A program made the position numbers and the translations under genes. Shown in pieces: positions 10,451 to 21,500 of a stretch of DNA of 64,000 nt (position 1 is the first letter of the stretch; the number at the start of each line of letters is the position of its first letter). The notes under the pieces were generated by a model. It worked only from the letters and a program-made list of their open reading frames with translations. It had not been told where the DNA came from and ran no database searches. The DNA lies in contig JAUCMP010000026.1 in NCBI GenBank assembly GCA_030770545.1, forward strand, positions 1,592,501 to 1,656,500. Reading direction: 5' to 3'. This DNA is from Macropodus opercularis. Taxonomy: Eukaryota; Chordata; Actinopteri; Anabantiformes; Osphronemidae.

Positions 10451-13400
10451 CTCCCCTTAAAATGTGAACATTATGCATCTCTAGCTTTTTGCCCTCACGC
10501 CAATTTACTACAGTCCATTAACAGCTTTGAGTTTAACCACGCGCTTCTCACGGCACACGAGACCCAGAGCAGGAAAATACTGAGCAAAAGTGCCTCATTA
10601 CGGCTGCTTTCCAAATTAAATGGAGAAGATGTATTATTCATTCATCCCCCTGTGACTGAGACCCAACAGCCAGACAGGAAGTGTGCGAGCTTCTCTCTGA
10701 GTCCAGACCCAGGGCTGCTGCTGAGCCCGGCCCGTAGAGCCGCCTTCTGTCCCCCCAGTTTGGATTCCTCATCTCACCGCTGACCAGGCGCCGTTGACGG
10801 AGCATTCTGGCCTAATCAACTCGTAATTTATTGCTCAGTCAGTTTTCAGGCCTGCCTCAGCCTATACCCAGTTTTTGGCAGGGCCCTGCTGATAATCTCA
10901 AACTTCTGTAAGTTGACGAGCTGCACGTTAAACTCAGCTTGTCTGGAGTCGCGTCTGGGGAGGAGCCTTGTGTTTACGTCCCCTCGTGGACCACGTTACT
11001 CTGAAATGCTCGTCCTAGCTATACCGTCGTTACTGTAAACACGAGTAAATATTTATGCTCCACGTCCAGGACCTAACCCCCAGTGGGCCCAGGTGATCCC
11101 GTGACGACGCTTTGAAGGCAGAGTTACAGTTAGAGGAGACGTGGGTCGGTCACGGCGGGGGATGAGCTCTTCCTGTCCTCTCCCGCTTCGCTGCAGCCAC
11201 TCGGAGCGGCCCGGTGTCACGGCCGTCAGTCTGGCAGGTCCAGTCCTCTCTCTCCTTCCTGGCCGCTACCTCTCACAGCATGTCAGATGACAGCTGTCGT
11301 GTTTTGTGCCACCCGGTAACTGCATCCGTTTATGGAGATCAGAGCCGCATCACAGCAGCACGTGGCATTTTAAAGCGCCGTCTTACCTGCTGTCAGGCCT
11401 GGAAGAATCCTTTTAATTGTACACATGTCAGGAGAGCGATGTGTAATTATTTGAGGACGTTGGCCGTTCAGCGGTGATGACAGCTTAATAATTACTGTGT
11501 GTGCGTGTGGGGGCTGCTGCTGCTTTTTTGTCTTGGGCAGTAACTGCAGCTTTCTACAGATTCCTACAGCAAGATGGCAAAATACAAGTTGTAATGTCTG
11601 TGTTGATATTTGGATTGTTTTACCTCAAACGTGCTCGATTGTGCGGTGAAAGAACGTTGTGGCAGACGTGGAGGTAAACAGCAGCTCACTGAGAGACACC
11701 TCCAACGAGCATCAACGTTCTGACACCTTTGACCCCAATACATCCATCACCGTGTCTCCTGGCTCAGATTTGACACCTGAAGCCTCTTTTCCAGCAGCGA
11801 GAGGACATGGAGTCAACACCTTTTTCCCCTCAAACCAGCTCCCAGTTCATTTCTTTTCATCCCAGCCGTGACCTTTGACCCCACCTTGTGCCAGTCTGTC
11901 ACGTTTATTCAGAATCCTGTTCCTGGAGTCCTTCTGTCAGACTGGGTCCGTGGGGGAATAGACAGTGACAGTACAATACATTTTCACCACGTCGCTTTTA
12001 GTTTCTATGCCCCCCCATGACCTTTGACCCCAGACGCGTCCCAGTCTTAATTACTGTTTCCTGTTTGAGTCCTTCAGCCGCTCCACAGCCCACATGGGAA
12101 CCTCTCTGTTCTTGTGGATCTGTCATCCAACACAGGCAATAGAACAAATAAGGACATTGCAGGAGTGATGATCAGGTCTGCTGCTGATTTCACCCAAACA
12201 CCGCTTCAATTTATTTCCTAACAATGGGGATGGATTTATAATTTGTGCTAACAATGGAGGCGGCATCCATCAACCCCAAATTACCTTTTCCTGGCTGGTG
12301 TAGACAGCGATATTTAATAGCTCATTGCACATTACTCTCAGTCCTAATGAGGGAAATTTCCGTCCGCAGCTTTCCAACTGTCACAGCTCATTATAGCAGC
12401 TTTCAAAGGTGAAGCAGCCTGAAGTTTGATGTCTTTTCAAACTGGAGCTTTCACTTTCCCGACGCTCTCACAGAGCCGCGTCGTCAGGTGATTGCCACAC
12501 CAAATGTAGTTTCTGAGCCTTCCAACTGTTTCATCGGACAAATATTTTCGGTGATATTATTAATCTCCAATTAGAGACAGTTAAAAACGTTCAAACGCGT
12601 ATATGCTCACTGGGGTGTTTAAACTTCTGGTGTTGCACTTTCTTTAAACTCGGCTTCAGTTCGACTTTAAACGCTTTGACTTCACCAGAACAGAGATGGT
12701 TCCTGCTTCCTCGATCAGTGTTTCTTAGATAAAAGCGTTTGTTTTCTGTGTTCTCTAAAGCTGAACTCATCTTCAGACAGTTCTTGGAAGCAATTAGAGC
12801 AGTGATTAATATTTCACAGCAACATTGTCAGTGAACGAGACACTCGAGACGGACGGAGGAGACCACGTGAACACATTTCCCTCATCAACCAATTAAAGGT
12901 TTTATGATTTTGCTTGATATAAAAAGCACTGTTGTGTCCATTTGTCTTGGAGGATGCTAATGCGTTGATGGATTGGAGGTTTGAAGTTTGGCTGCAGACG
13001 GCTTCTATTTGAAGTGTAACCGGTGGAGGCAGACGGCCGCCGGCCCTGAGCCTGGTCCTGCCCGTGTCTTCAGGGTTTCCTGTCTGTTGGGTTGGTTCTC
13101 TACTCAGTGTCCAACCTTACACCCGACTTGATTAAATGCGGCTTAGATCATTGTAAAAGTCACCACAGAGCAAGGTTAAATACTCACAGAGAGATTAATG
13201 GCATCCATTAATCTGGGTTCTGTATAAATTATAATCTGTCATGCATAGAGAAAATAACTGAGCATGAGTGAATGAACTGTTTACAGTTCAAGACTCCACT
13301 AAACTGATTCACGACAAAAGTGAACTAATGTTGAAGATGAAGTGAAAATCCCAACGCGCGTACGTGCTCCTGTTGTCCTGGGATCCCAGCAGGGCCTGCT

Positions 13401-14590
13401 GCCAAGCGTAGCTTCCAGCCAGGCCACGTCACCCTTTCTGTGACCTCTTGACCTCAATGAGACCCTCAGTGGTTTAACCACTGCGATGCCTAAAGGATGA
13501 TGGTGCCTTTGTAATCAGGACCCCGGGGCTACAGTCATCTGATTAATAAGAAGAAGAATTCCTCTTGTTGTTTTAAATGTGATTCTATATGTATTTATTG
13601 TAACTGTGTGGTTTTATCTTTTGATATATTTTTGTTGCTGCCACTTTTAAAACAGTCTTTGTGCTGCTCTATTCAAAGCTTGTCTCAGTTCACTGGTGCA
13701 CAGCTGTGCACCCAAACTCAATAACAAAAGATGTAACGTTTGGTTCACTTTCACAGCGGTTGTGCGTTTATAGGCGCGAGCAGAATGAGCAGAGTTTTGC
13801 ACTGATGCGTTTAAATGCAGCTTCAACATACGCACGAAAACACAGAACGTGTGTCCTGGTGATGTTATTCAATACATGAACAGTTTTTCTAGGTTTCTTC
13901 AAGACCTGGAGCGAAGGAAGGCTCCCAGTGGGTGGAAAGTGCTGTAGTACTAAGAGCACAGCTGATGCAGGTAATTATAGGCTCCACGGCTTTAACCTCA
14001 CGTCGATGTAAAATGAACGAAATGACTGTGAAAAGGCTAGTTTACCTTTTAATGCATGAACTATTAATAAGAGCAGCCTACACGTCATAAAAACAGTCAT
14101 TATTGGCCACATTTACGAAGATAAACATGAATCTTACCAGCAAACGTAAAAGGATGATGAAGGTTTTTGTGATGCTTTGGGCGGGTGACGCAGCAGAGAA
14201 CCTTCACGTGAAAACTGCAGATCACGCAGAGACACTTTTATAGGTTCATGACACACAAGAGGCTCTAAGGACCCTGATAACGGCCATTTGAGGATTGTTA
14301 TAGCAGTGATACAGTTTACCTGGATTTAATGTCAGTGTAGCTCATACTCACTGTCTGCTGGAGTTATTGCAATCATTTCTGCTCCTCGTTGGCTGGAACA
14401 ATTTCAGTCTCTGAAAACAGTAACAGCAAAAAGACACGTTTACAAAAGCTGTCAGAAAATAAACTGGTAAAAATACTAAATCTTCTCTAAAGGTGTTGAT
14501 AATGTGTCTGAACGTGATCAATAGGATTATTCCGAGTATGTGTCCTAATAATACGAGATGTTTTATGGAGCGGTAAAGAATAAACTGGAG
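10451..14590. other. Gene-free region before the 14.6-kb promoter-like segment
   Basis: No supported gene. A 162-codon frame at 10295-10783 has no family resemblance and overlaps the octamer region, so it was not accepted. The stretch holds the DR1 cluster at 11721-12031, an AT-rich conserved-looking block at about 12180-12420, and a strong minus-strand donor-like site at 11384-11390 without a matching exon. I see no MAVS-like CARD exon here, although MAVS is the next gene in human. Confidence 0.5.
11721..12031 (+). repeat. Three DR1 motifs in a diverged ~147-bp tandem repeat
   Basis: TGACCTTTGACCCC occurs exactly at 11869-11882 and 12018-12031. A variant, ACACCTTTGACCCC, ends at 11736. Spacings are 146 and 149 bp. 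The second and third copies also share CCAGTCT and GAGTCCTTC further along, so they look like old tandem duplicates. The reverse complement is a perfect DR1 (GGGTCA-A-AGGTCA), the target type of HNF4, COUP-TF, RXR and PPAR. Function is inferred. Confidence 0.45.
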
Positions 14591-14596
14591 CTTTCC

Positions 14597-14613
14597 CCTG
14601 CAGGTGGCGCTAT
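14597..14613 (+). promoter_or_regulatory. Strong CTCF-like motif at promoter-like segment
   Basis: CCTGCAGGTGGCGCTAT fits the CTCF core (CAGGTGGCGCT) closely. It lies about 75 bp before a CCAAT box and about 110 bp before CRE-like sites. Confidence 0.5.
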
Positions 14614-14908
14614 ACGCAGCCTGGGTAGTGAGTCACACTGTGAAACCGTAGAAGAAGAAGAAGAAACACGATTGGTTGGTTTCCTGGTAAACGCGGGAAG
14701 TTCGCTAATTGACGTGACACAGAGGTAAAGGTTTTATTAACATGTTGTGAAGTTAAGAAATGTTGTTTTACTACATATATGTATCATATGTACGTCCCGA
14801 TTTCAGGAGGAGCAACGTCTTTAGCTGCTACGCAGGACAGACTAGGCTGTGACGCAGTTCCGACGGCTCCTGGACGCTGGCGGGCACGAGACGGTCCGTG
14901 ACGTGAAG
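14614..14908 (+). promoter_or_regulatory. Putative promoter with two non-coding first exons
   Basis: This CpG-richer island in AT-rich surroundings has an AP-1-like TGAGTCAC near 14629, a (GAA)5 tract at about 14651-14665, an inverted CCAAT (ATTGG) near 14672 and CRE-like TGACGTGA near 14711 and 14898. A first exon could end at 14724 (AGAG before GTAAAG). A second exon, 14807-14908, runs from TTTCAG to GAAG before GTACGT, with an 82-bp intron between, which is of teleost size. The second exon has no ATG, so these would be 5' UTR exons. The gene downstream is not identified. Confidence 0.4.
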
Positions 14909-14944
14909 GTACGTTTGTTCCTACACATGAGAGCCGGTGCGCGT

Positions 14945-14969
14945 TAATAATAATAATAATAATAATAAT
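14945..14969 (+). repeat. (TAA)n microsatellite
   Basis: About eight uninterrupted TAA units just inside the putative first long intron. Confidence 0.9.
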
Positions 14970-17760
14970 TAATAAACCACAGGTTGAATGAAGATATTTA
15001 GTTAAAATGATTTGGCCAAGTCTGTGGATGCTTCTCAGGCTGCTCGGTAGCAGATTTATGTCGGGCTGTGATCAGAGCCTGACGTCCACGACGCGGTGCG
15101 ATCCGTGAATGTTTGAATGAATGTCATTAAATCCGCGTTTACATGCTGCAGTATTTGAGCCACAGGCGTCCGGTACTAACAGTAGGGAGCTAGGAGCAGT
15201 AGGCCGCTGCAGTCAGGCCTGTTCGGGTCCTGGCTTTGACCTGGGAGGTCGTTCCTCATAATGGCGCAGATGCTGCCATGTGCCCTCCTTCACCTCACGG
15301 ACGGCCACAATTAGCCAGCAAAAGTTAATCTCAATCAATTTCAATTTCACCTTTGTTGAGACGATTGACAACGCAAGGGGTTAATTATGCCTCTGGAGTA
15401 TTGATTGGTGTTTCTCGCTGGCCTGTTAATTAGTGTGGCTGACCCGGCACCTGGGCTGGAGTGAGAGATGGATGATAAGCAACTGCACTCCTCACGGTTT
15501 CTCCTCCTCCTATGAATCCACTGGTACTGGTGGCTGAGGAATGTAAGGGCCGCTGATTCAATCTGCTTTTCTCTGTCTTGTTACGTTTGACAAATGTGGC
15601 TTGATGGAAGCGTTTTCTGTTGCTGGGAGGCCTGTGACTTTGCATATCGTGCACTGTTTACCTAGGATGGGGACATATGCTGAAATATGTAGTTATGTAT
15701 TTTTCACGACGTGCTGCTCGCAGACGACGGCATAAAAGCTTATTATTCTCTTCACTTAAAGAAGCTACCCCTCGGAGCTGTCTTGTTGTCGCATCTCGTT
15801 GATGGGTGCATGATATGCAATGAATAAAACCCAGCCGCAGAAACACTCGCATCCTTTGTAGCGTTTCCACGAGAGCTGGGCTGCCTGCTGCTCCGTTATG
15901 CTTGGCTACACAGGTGACGCCGTGGCTGGGCTGTGAAAGCGAGGCGAGGCAGAGCTGCAAGGCAAGCCTAATTGAAATCCCCGCCTATGTGAGACACAGG
16001 AGATGGAGCTGTAAAAGAGCCTGTAATTACTGAGGCCACTAATGAGAGATAATTAGGTCATATGGCAATGTCTCTACCAGGGCTCTGCTGCGAGGGATGT
16101 GTTTAGGAATAAAAAGGTGGGCAAAGTATGGACTCCTGTTGCTCATCACCATTATGCAGCACTTCATTAGCAGTAATTAGTTATAATCCTGAAAAGGTCT
16201 CTTTTCATCACTTACAGTAGAGTCATGCTACCAACCTGGCATGGAGGCGATTTACGCTCTGTGGAGCCTACGGGCCTCAGGGGACAGATCAGCCCCACGT
16301 GCGCAAATATAATGTCCTCGTGTACATTTTTATACCACAACGTTGTAGCGTCATTTTTAGACATACAGCTCATTATACTTGCGTGTTGCAGACTTCATAT
16401 TAAATCTATTTACTCTTTCAATTCAGAAATGCTGCAGTAGTAGAAGGAAACGGAAGATTTCAGTTCTTTGAGGATCACCCTGCATCCTGCAACATGATTT
16501 AACTTTGCAGGAGGATGATTTGAAGCAACCTAGACTGGTTTGGCTGCATATTCAACAAGAAACCCCAAATTACCATAAAATAAGTGTGGGCGATTTCTGC
16601 TTTCCATTGTCTCTGAAAATCCTGGAGAATTTAATCCATCCTGCTCAAGTGGAAGGACAAATTAATAGCAGTCCCGCATTCACTAACACACACAAGCCTT
16701 GTTCTATCTTGATTTCACTGCTCTTTAAACTGCTCTTAAATTATGCAGCTTTGTTAAACACTGATAAGTACATTGAGATTCATCTCAGATGCTGGTGGAT
16801 ATGGAGGAAGCGTGGCCGCGAGGAGCTGCCGTGTGTTAGTAGATGAGTCCTATGCTGTGTATGTGGAATCATGTTTGTATTTACTCACCATGTACAGCTG
16901 CATGTATTAATGTTGCAATCCATGCAACATGGCTGTTCATTTGTATACCACTTAGTTCACTGTTTCTCTGGAAGGGCTAACGGAAAAGTCGATACGTGTT
17001 TGATTTGTTTTGTGAGCAGTGCTCAGTTTGTGGAAAACATCGATTTGTTCTTTGGTATTTTTCTTTTGGCTTATCTCAGTGTTCAGGGATAAAGCTTCTC
17101 CATCTAGCTCAGACTGCAGGTAGCTTGGGGGGTGGTGGTGAATGGATGATCGGTGCCTATGGATGATTGTGCATGCAGACAAACACGCATGCTTGACTGC
17201 GTGTGTTCTTTGCATTCAATAAAGTGTTTAACAAACAGGCCAGCAGCCCGTGGAGCACAGTCAGCCGTGTGTCTTTTTACTGGAGAAACAGAAAACCAAA
17301 GTGGAGGAGTCATGGGTCCAGCTTTAGAAAGCCCTAATGGGCTTCTTCAGAGCTCTCCAAGATAATGACCTCTTCAGCTCGCCAACCATTTAAGTGATCT
17401 CCAGTTAATTGGGCAGGAACCTCAATCATGTTGGGGTGTTCCTCCCGATCTGACCTCGCTGTCTTTTTATCCATTAGCAGTATTTCTATTCCTCACTGTC
17501 CCGGGTGCCTGCAGAGCGAATCATTTGCAGGGTTGTGGAGTGTCTTAGAAAAGTGTTTACAATTGGCTCAACATTTAAAAGCCGTCCGACGCTCACACTG
17601 ACTTTAAATGCTTGCTTTAATGGTTATCCAGACAAAGTCGTTCATGCCCAGACCCAGCTATTGAACCTGTATTTTAAGGCATCTTGCTCCTCCGAGTGCC
17701 CTCATGAGTGGCAGGGAAAACTGCAGAGGACATTGTCTTCACAGCCGGTGCCCTAAAGCG
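14970..17760. other. Non-coding stretch, AT-rich blocks
   Basis: No supported gene. Blocks at about 15300-15430 and 15970-16230 are AT-rich with repeated ATTAG/TTAAT cores and low CpG, the look of conserved non-coding elements. Open frames of up to 113 codons (16505-16846) show no protein family resemblance. Confidence 0.45.
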
Positions 17761-17764
17761 TAGA

Positions 17765-17790
17765 TGTTGTTGTTGTTGTTGTTGTTGTTG
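17765..17790 (+). repeat. (TGT)n microsatellite
   Basis: Nearly nine TGT units without interruption. Confidence 0.9.
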
Positions 17791-17839
17791 GAGGGTGGCA
17801 ACTATGGACCGGGCACCTCTACGACACCTGGACTGGTCT

Positions 17840-18180
17840 CATGAGAACTGGGCTGAGAAAAGGGTGATGAGAATCAGGCTGAGGGAACCCGAGGGCACAA
17901 CTTTGAACGATGCTTCGACTAGACGAGGGAGACAACTGGGAAACGATGATGGTGAGAATGGGAAGAGGCGAGGAGAGACGCTGAGGCGGGAGAACGGATT
18001 GCGTCGGGAAGATAACTAGACAGCGAATGAACAAAAGTAAAGGTGTAGGAGTGTAGAAAGAGAAATACGGTGTGAAAAGCTGGGGGCTCGGAGAGAGAAT
18101 GAGGAGGAGGACAGAAGGGAAGTGAAAGGAACTGCTTTGGAAAGATGAGTAAATTAAAGCGAAAAGAGAAAGTGACAAAG
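17840..18180 (+). repeat. Purine-rich tract
   Basis: This + strand stretch is dominated by G and A (GGAGAGA/GAGGAGGAGG-type text). It produces long pyrimidine-coded frames on the other strand, including 217- and 222-codon frames. Their Ser/Pro/Phe/Leu-rich low-complexity composition marks them as artefacts of base composition. Confidence 0.6.
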
Positions 18181-18370
18181 GATGCAGAAAATGGAGAAGT
18201 GAAGGGGATGAATTTAGAGAGACGAGTCGATGCAGTGACTGGGGGAAAGGTGTGGAAGTTTGGCGGCTGTGTAAGGGATGATTTATCACCGGATGAAGAC
18301 AGAAACGGACCCCACACACCTCCTCCTCCCCTTCCTCCCAGCTCATCCTGTGCGCTGGCTGCTCGCTTAC

Positions 18371-18511
18371 CTGTGGACAGGATGCTGCTGCTCTCTGGTC
18401 GAGGGATAGGTAAACAAGGCCGCTGCTCGCAGATGGGGCTGTCTGAGATGGATGGCTTCGTCTCAGACACACTCACACACGGAAATCCACACATCCTCAC
18501 ACTGTGCCAAC
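18371..18511 (-). other. Candidate minus-strand exon
   Basis: Read on the minus strand, a pyrimidine-rich acceptor (TTTTTGTCTCTGCCATAG) is followed by 141 bases and a consensus donor (CCACAG before GTAAGC). One frame is open and looks protein-like, with KPSISDSPICEQRP and PIPRPESSSILS. Codon third positions are GC-rich relative to the surroundings. I do not recognise the protein, and no partner exon is proven. It could be chance. Confidence 0.25.
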
Positions 18512-18599
18512 CTATGGCAGAGACAAAAACGTGCACACGGACAAACACATCGGGGAAAATGGCTTCAGGCGAAACATGTCTTTTCATTTGTGGTGGTCA

Positions 18600-21500
18600 T
18601 TAGGGCCTCAGGGGAGAAACTGCAGCAATATTTAATTCAGCTTTTAAAGAAGTGAGGCTGGGACAAGATCTGGGAGCTGTCACTGTGTGGTGAAGACAAC
18701 TGGCAAATTGCGTTTTAAACTCTTTACGTCAGTGTGTTTCTGTGTAGCTGGGTTTTCTTTTGTTGTTGATCCATTACCTTCATGTTTCCTTTTAGTTTTT
18801 CTGTCTCTATTGTCTCATTGTCTTATTTGCCAAAAAGGTGGGAGAAGATCTCAGTGAGCAGGTTCCAGCCAGGTAGCGCGTCTGAACACAGGAGGAAACA
18901 CGGAGAAACAAATGAAAAAGTCGTCATCAGCGTTAGAGTTTTCATTTGTCAGCGAGGCGCAAGCATGACGGCGTTGCCCCCCCCACTCTACACTTAAAAG
19001 TTGAAATATGAATATAGAGAGCCTTGTCATGCTGCCGCCTCATGCATCGGTCAGCCTTGCTCAACTGGGTAGAATTGGAAAAGGGAATTCATTGTCTCTA
19101 ATGTATTTAAATGCAGCCAAGTGCCAGATTTCATCAGAGCTGAAGTGCATAATATTCCAGTTTGGTTAACATTCAGATACAGTGCCAGCTGATCTACTGG
19201 ACGCTGCTAAAAAGACTTCTGTTTCTACTGTACTGGATATTCCTTGGTTCACATTAGAGTGAAACAAGCTTAACATTGTTTATATTCCTTCTGTACGTAC
19301 ATAGCAAGATGTAAAGAATATTTGATCAGTGCTGGAAACTGTTGCAGAACATTTTCACAGCGGGCGCGCCCTGCATTTGTATTCTGAATCCCTCTGCATT
19401 GGACTGTCAAGATAAGATGGTCCCACCCTTCTCACATCCCACGCCTCCATGTAAGATGGGGTTTATATCAGGTGAAGGTTTTGTGATTTGTGCAGGTGTA
19501 TGCCGGGCTAGAAATTCAATCTTCTAATCCAGAGTCACTCGGTTTGGCACCAAACTTCGGTATTTTATCCATGTTCCAGCATGTTGCCCAGGTATCTTTC
19601 TGTATTACATCACATTACTGGTAGTGCAGGTCCCAGTGAGATGAATGCTATGAGGTAAGATCCCAGTAACAACTGTCACTTTGACATTATCCCAGAAGAG
19701 TCGGGCTCACTGAGCTTGATAATGACTTCTTATACGCACTGTTACTTTGGCCACGATCAGCATTAAACTAACAGAGGAACTCTCGCTTACTGTATCTACA
19801 TCACAGATGAGATGTATTGCTGATCGCTGCACATTTCATCATCATGGCTGGGGATTTCATTTTTCTTTCACCTCCTGCGTCTTTGTTTTCCTCTTGGTCG
19901 GAAGAGAGAAACGGAAACCTTCTGCTCCTGGTGGGACACCAGTACATGGCTGGAGCAGGAGCATCAAATTGGCCTTGTCAAAATGTTGAGTGTGATCTTT
20001 AGGTTGTGTTCATTGCTGTTTACTCTGTTATAAATATGCTGCTGGACGTTGTTGTTCTTCTTCTTCTTTGACCAAATATTATGTTTACATCCAAAAATGG
20101 GTGTTAAGCTGTTCTCAACTAAACCACACGTGATTTGTGCGCTTGAAAACTCCAATAGGAATAATCAGGGCAACAATACGCCAATCACTTCAGTGCCTAT
20201 ACTGTATGTTTGTGATCGTAGCCTGAATGAGTCACTGATGGCACTTAGCAGAAGAAAAACAAACAAGAAGTCTGACGTTTAGGAAAAACCGCAGAGATGG
20301 AGACGAGTGAAATGAGCAGGTGCGTAGTTAAAGCAGCCCTCCACACAACAGAAGACGTCTTTATTTGCACATGCACGTTTTTCCTGTGCTGTAATGTGTT
20401 AGCAGATGTAGGTTACACCCCACGAGAGGGATGAGCAGGAATATCACGACTCAGGTCTTGTAGCAGCGGTGATTCAGAAGCCAGCTCGAGGACCCTCAGA
20501 GTGAACTCGCCCTCTGGGATCACACCTCCGTCATTTACCTGAACCAGCAGCCAGGGTAGGAGACAGCTCGTCGGCAGAGTCATCGACTCGCAGCAAGAGT
20601 CATCTGTTGTTGTTGTTTTAATTTCGGGAGCAAGGTGACGCCCAATGGGTGCTGTGAAAACGGCAAGCTGTGAAGTGACAGGTAGCCTAAATCGGTCCTC
20701 CGTGTGACGGGGAACGTGCTAGATTCTCATCAGAGGCAGGCTGTTACTGTAGGAGCTGGGTGTTTTCAGCACGTCTTGTCTCGGGTCGTGTTCACAAGGC
20801 GGCTAAATCTCCAAATGCACTTTCCCTCTCTGTTCGGAGGCCACAGAGGATGCGCTTTAAATATACATGGAGGCCCCTGGGTTTGCATAACCACAGTATT
20901 TTTCGAGCTTGACTCCAGCTGAATTCTTCAACAACAGAAAACCGTGACCTTACATGTCATCCGACATTACATTTAATCCTCATCTCTATCCCCCTGGCAG
21001 CTGACAAATGGCATGTGGTGGATGCTAGTTCGTTCATTAAAATAACATGAATGCCATCGTAGGTGGGAAATAAAATGCCACGTGTACTAGAGCCATCGGT
21101 CCCTCGTGTAAACTTGTCATCGTCTCTCATAACATAATCATACAGTAGTTTTCCTCAGCTTCACATAGTACTTTGAAACTGCTTTACAAGTAAGCTTTTA
21201 ACTAAAATACTATGTCATAGACATATATCCTGCAGCCAGGCTTTTTGGACAATGCCTGATATGGATTCTGGTGCTGACATGTGGCATCTGAAGTTTGATT
21301 ATCAGACATCATCACGTTGCTTGTTCTTCTCTGGCCAGCTATTTGCAAGAATGTCCTGAGGAAGGAATGGACCCGAGGCCATCATGACCAAGTGTAGCAC
21401 ACCTGGAACACCATTAGACCTGAAGGCTTCCCTGTAACCTACAGCTAAGCAGTGAATCCATCTAAAATGAAATGTCCCCCTGTCTGAAACCATGAAGCAT

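Noticed and set aside
10295..10783. 162-codon + frame
   Set aside because: No recognisable domain, no splice or promoter context, and it overlaps AT-rich regulatory-looking sequence.
11384..11395. Strong minus-strand donor-like site (GACAGCAG before GTAAGA)
   Set aside because: The nearest acceptor would leave an exon of about 12 bases. Several such donors are expected by chance on each strand.
6836..14590. Possible mavs gene, as expected from human gene order
   Set aside because: No exon resembling a CARD or the C-terminal membrane anchor could be recognised on either strand.
17819..18587. Two overlapping minus-strand frames of 217 and 222 codons
   Set aside because: Most of their length is the complement of a purine-rich tract and reads as low-complexity Ser/Pro/Phe/Leu. 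Only the short part at 18371-18511 is kept, as an exon candidate.
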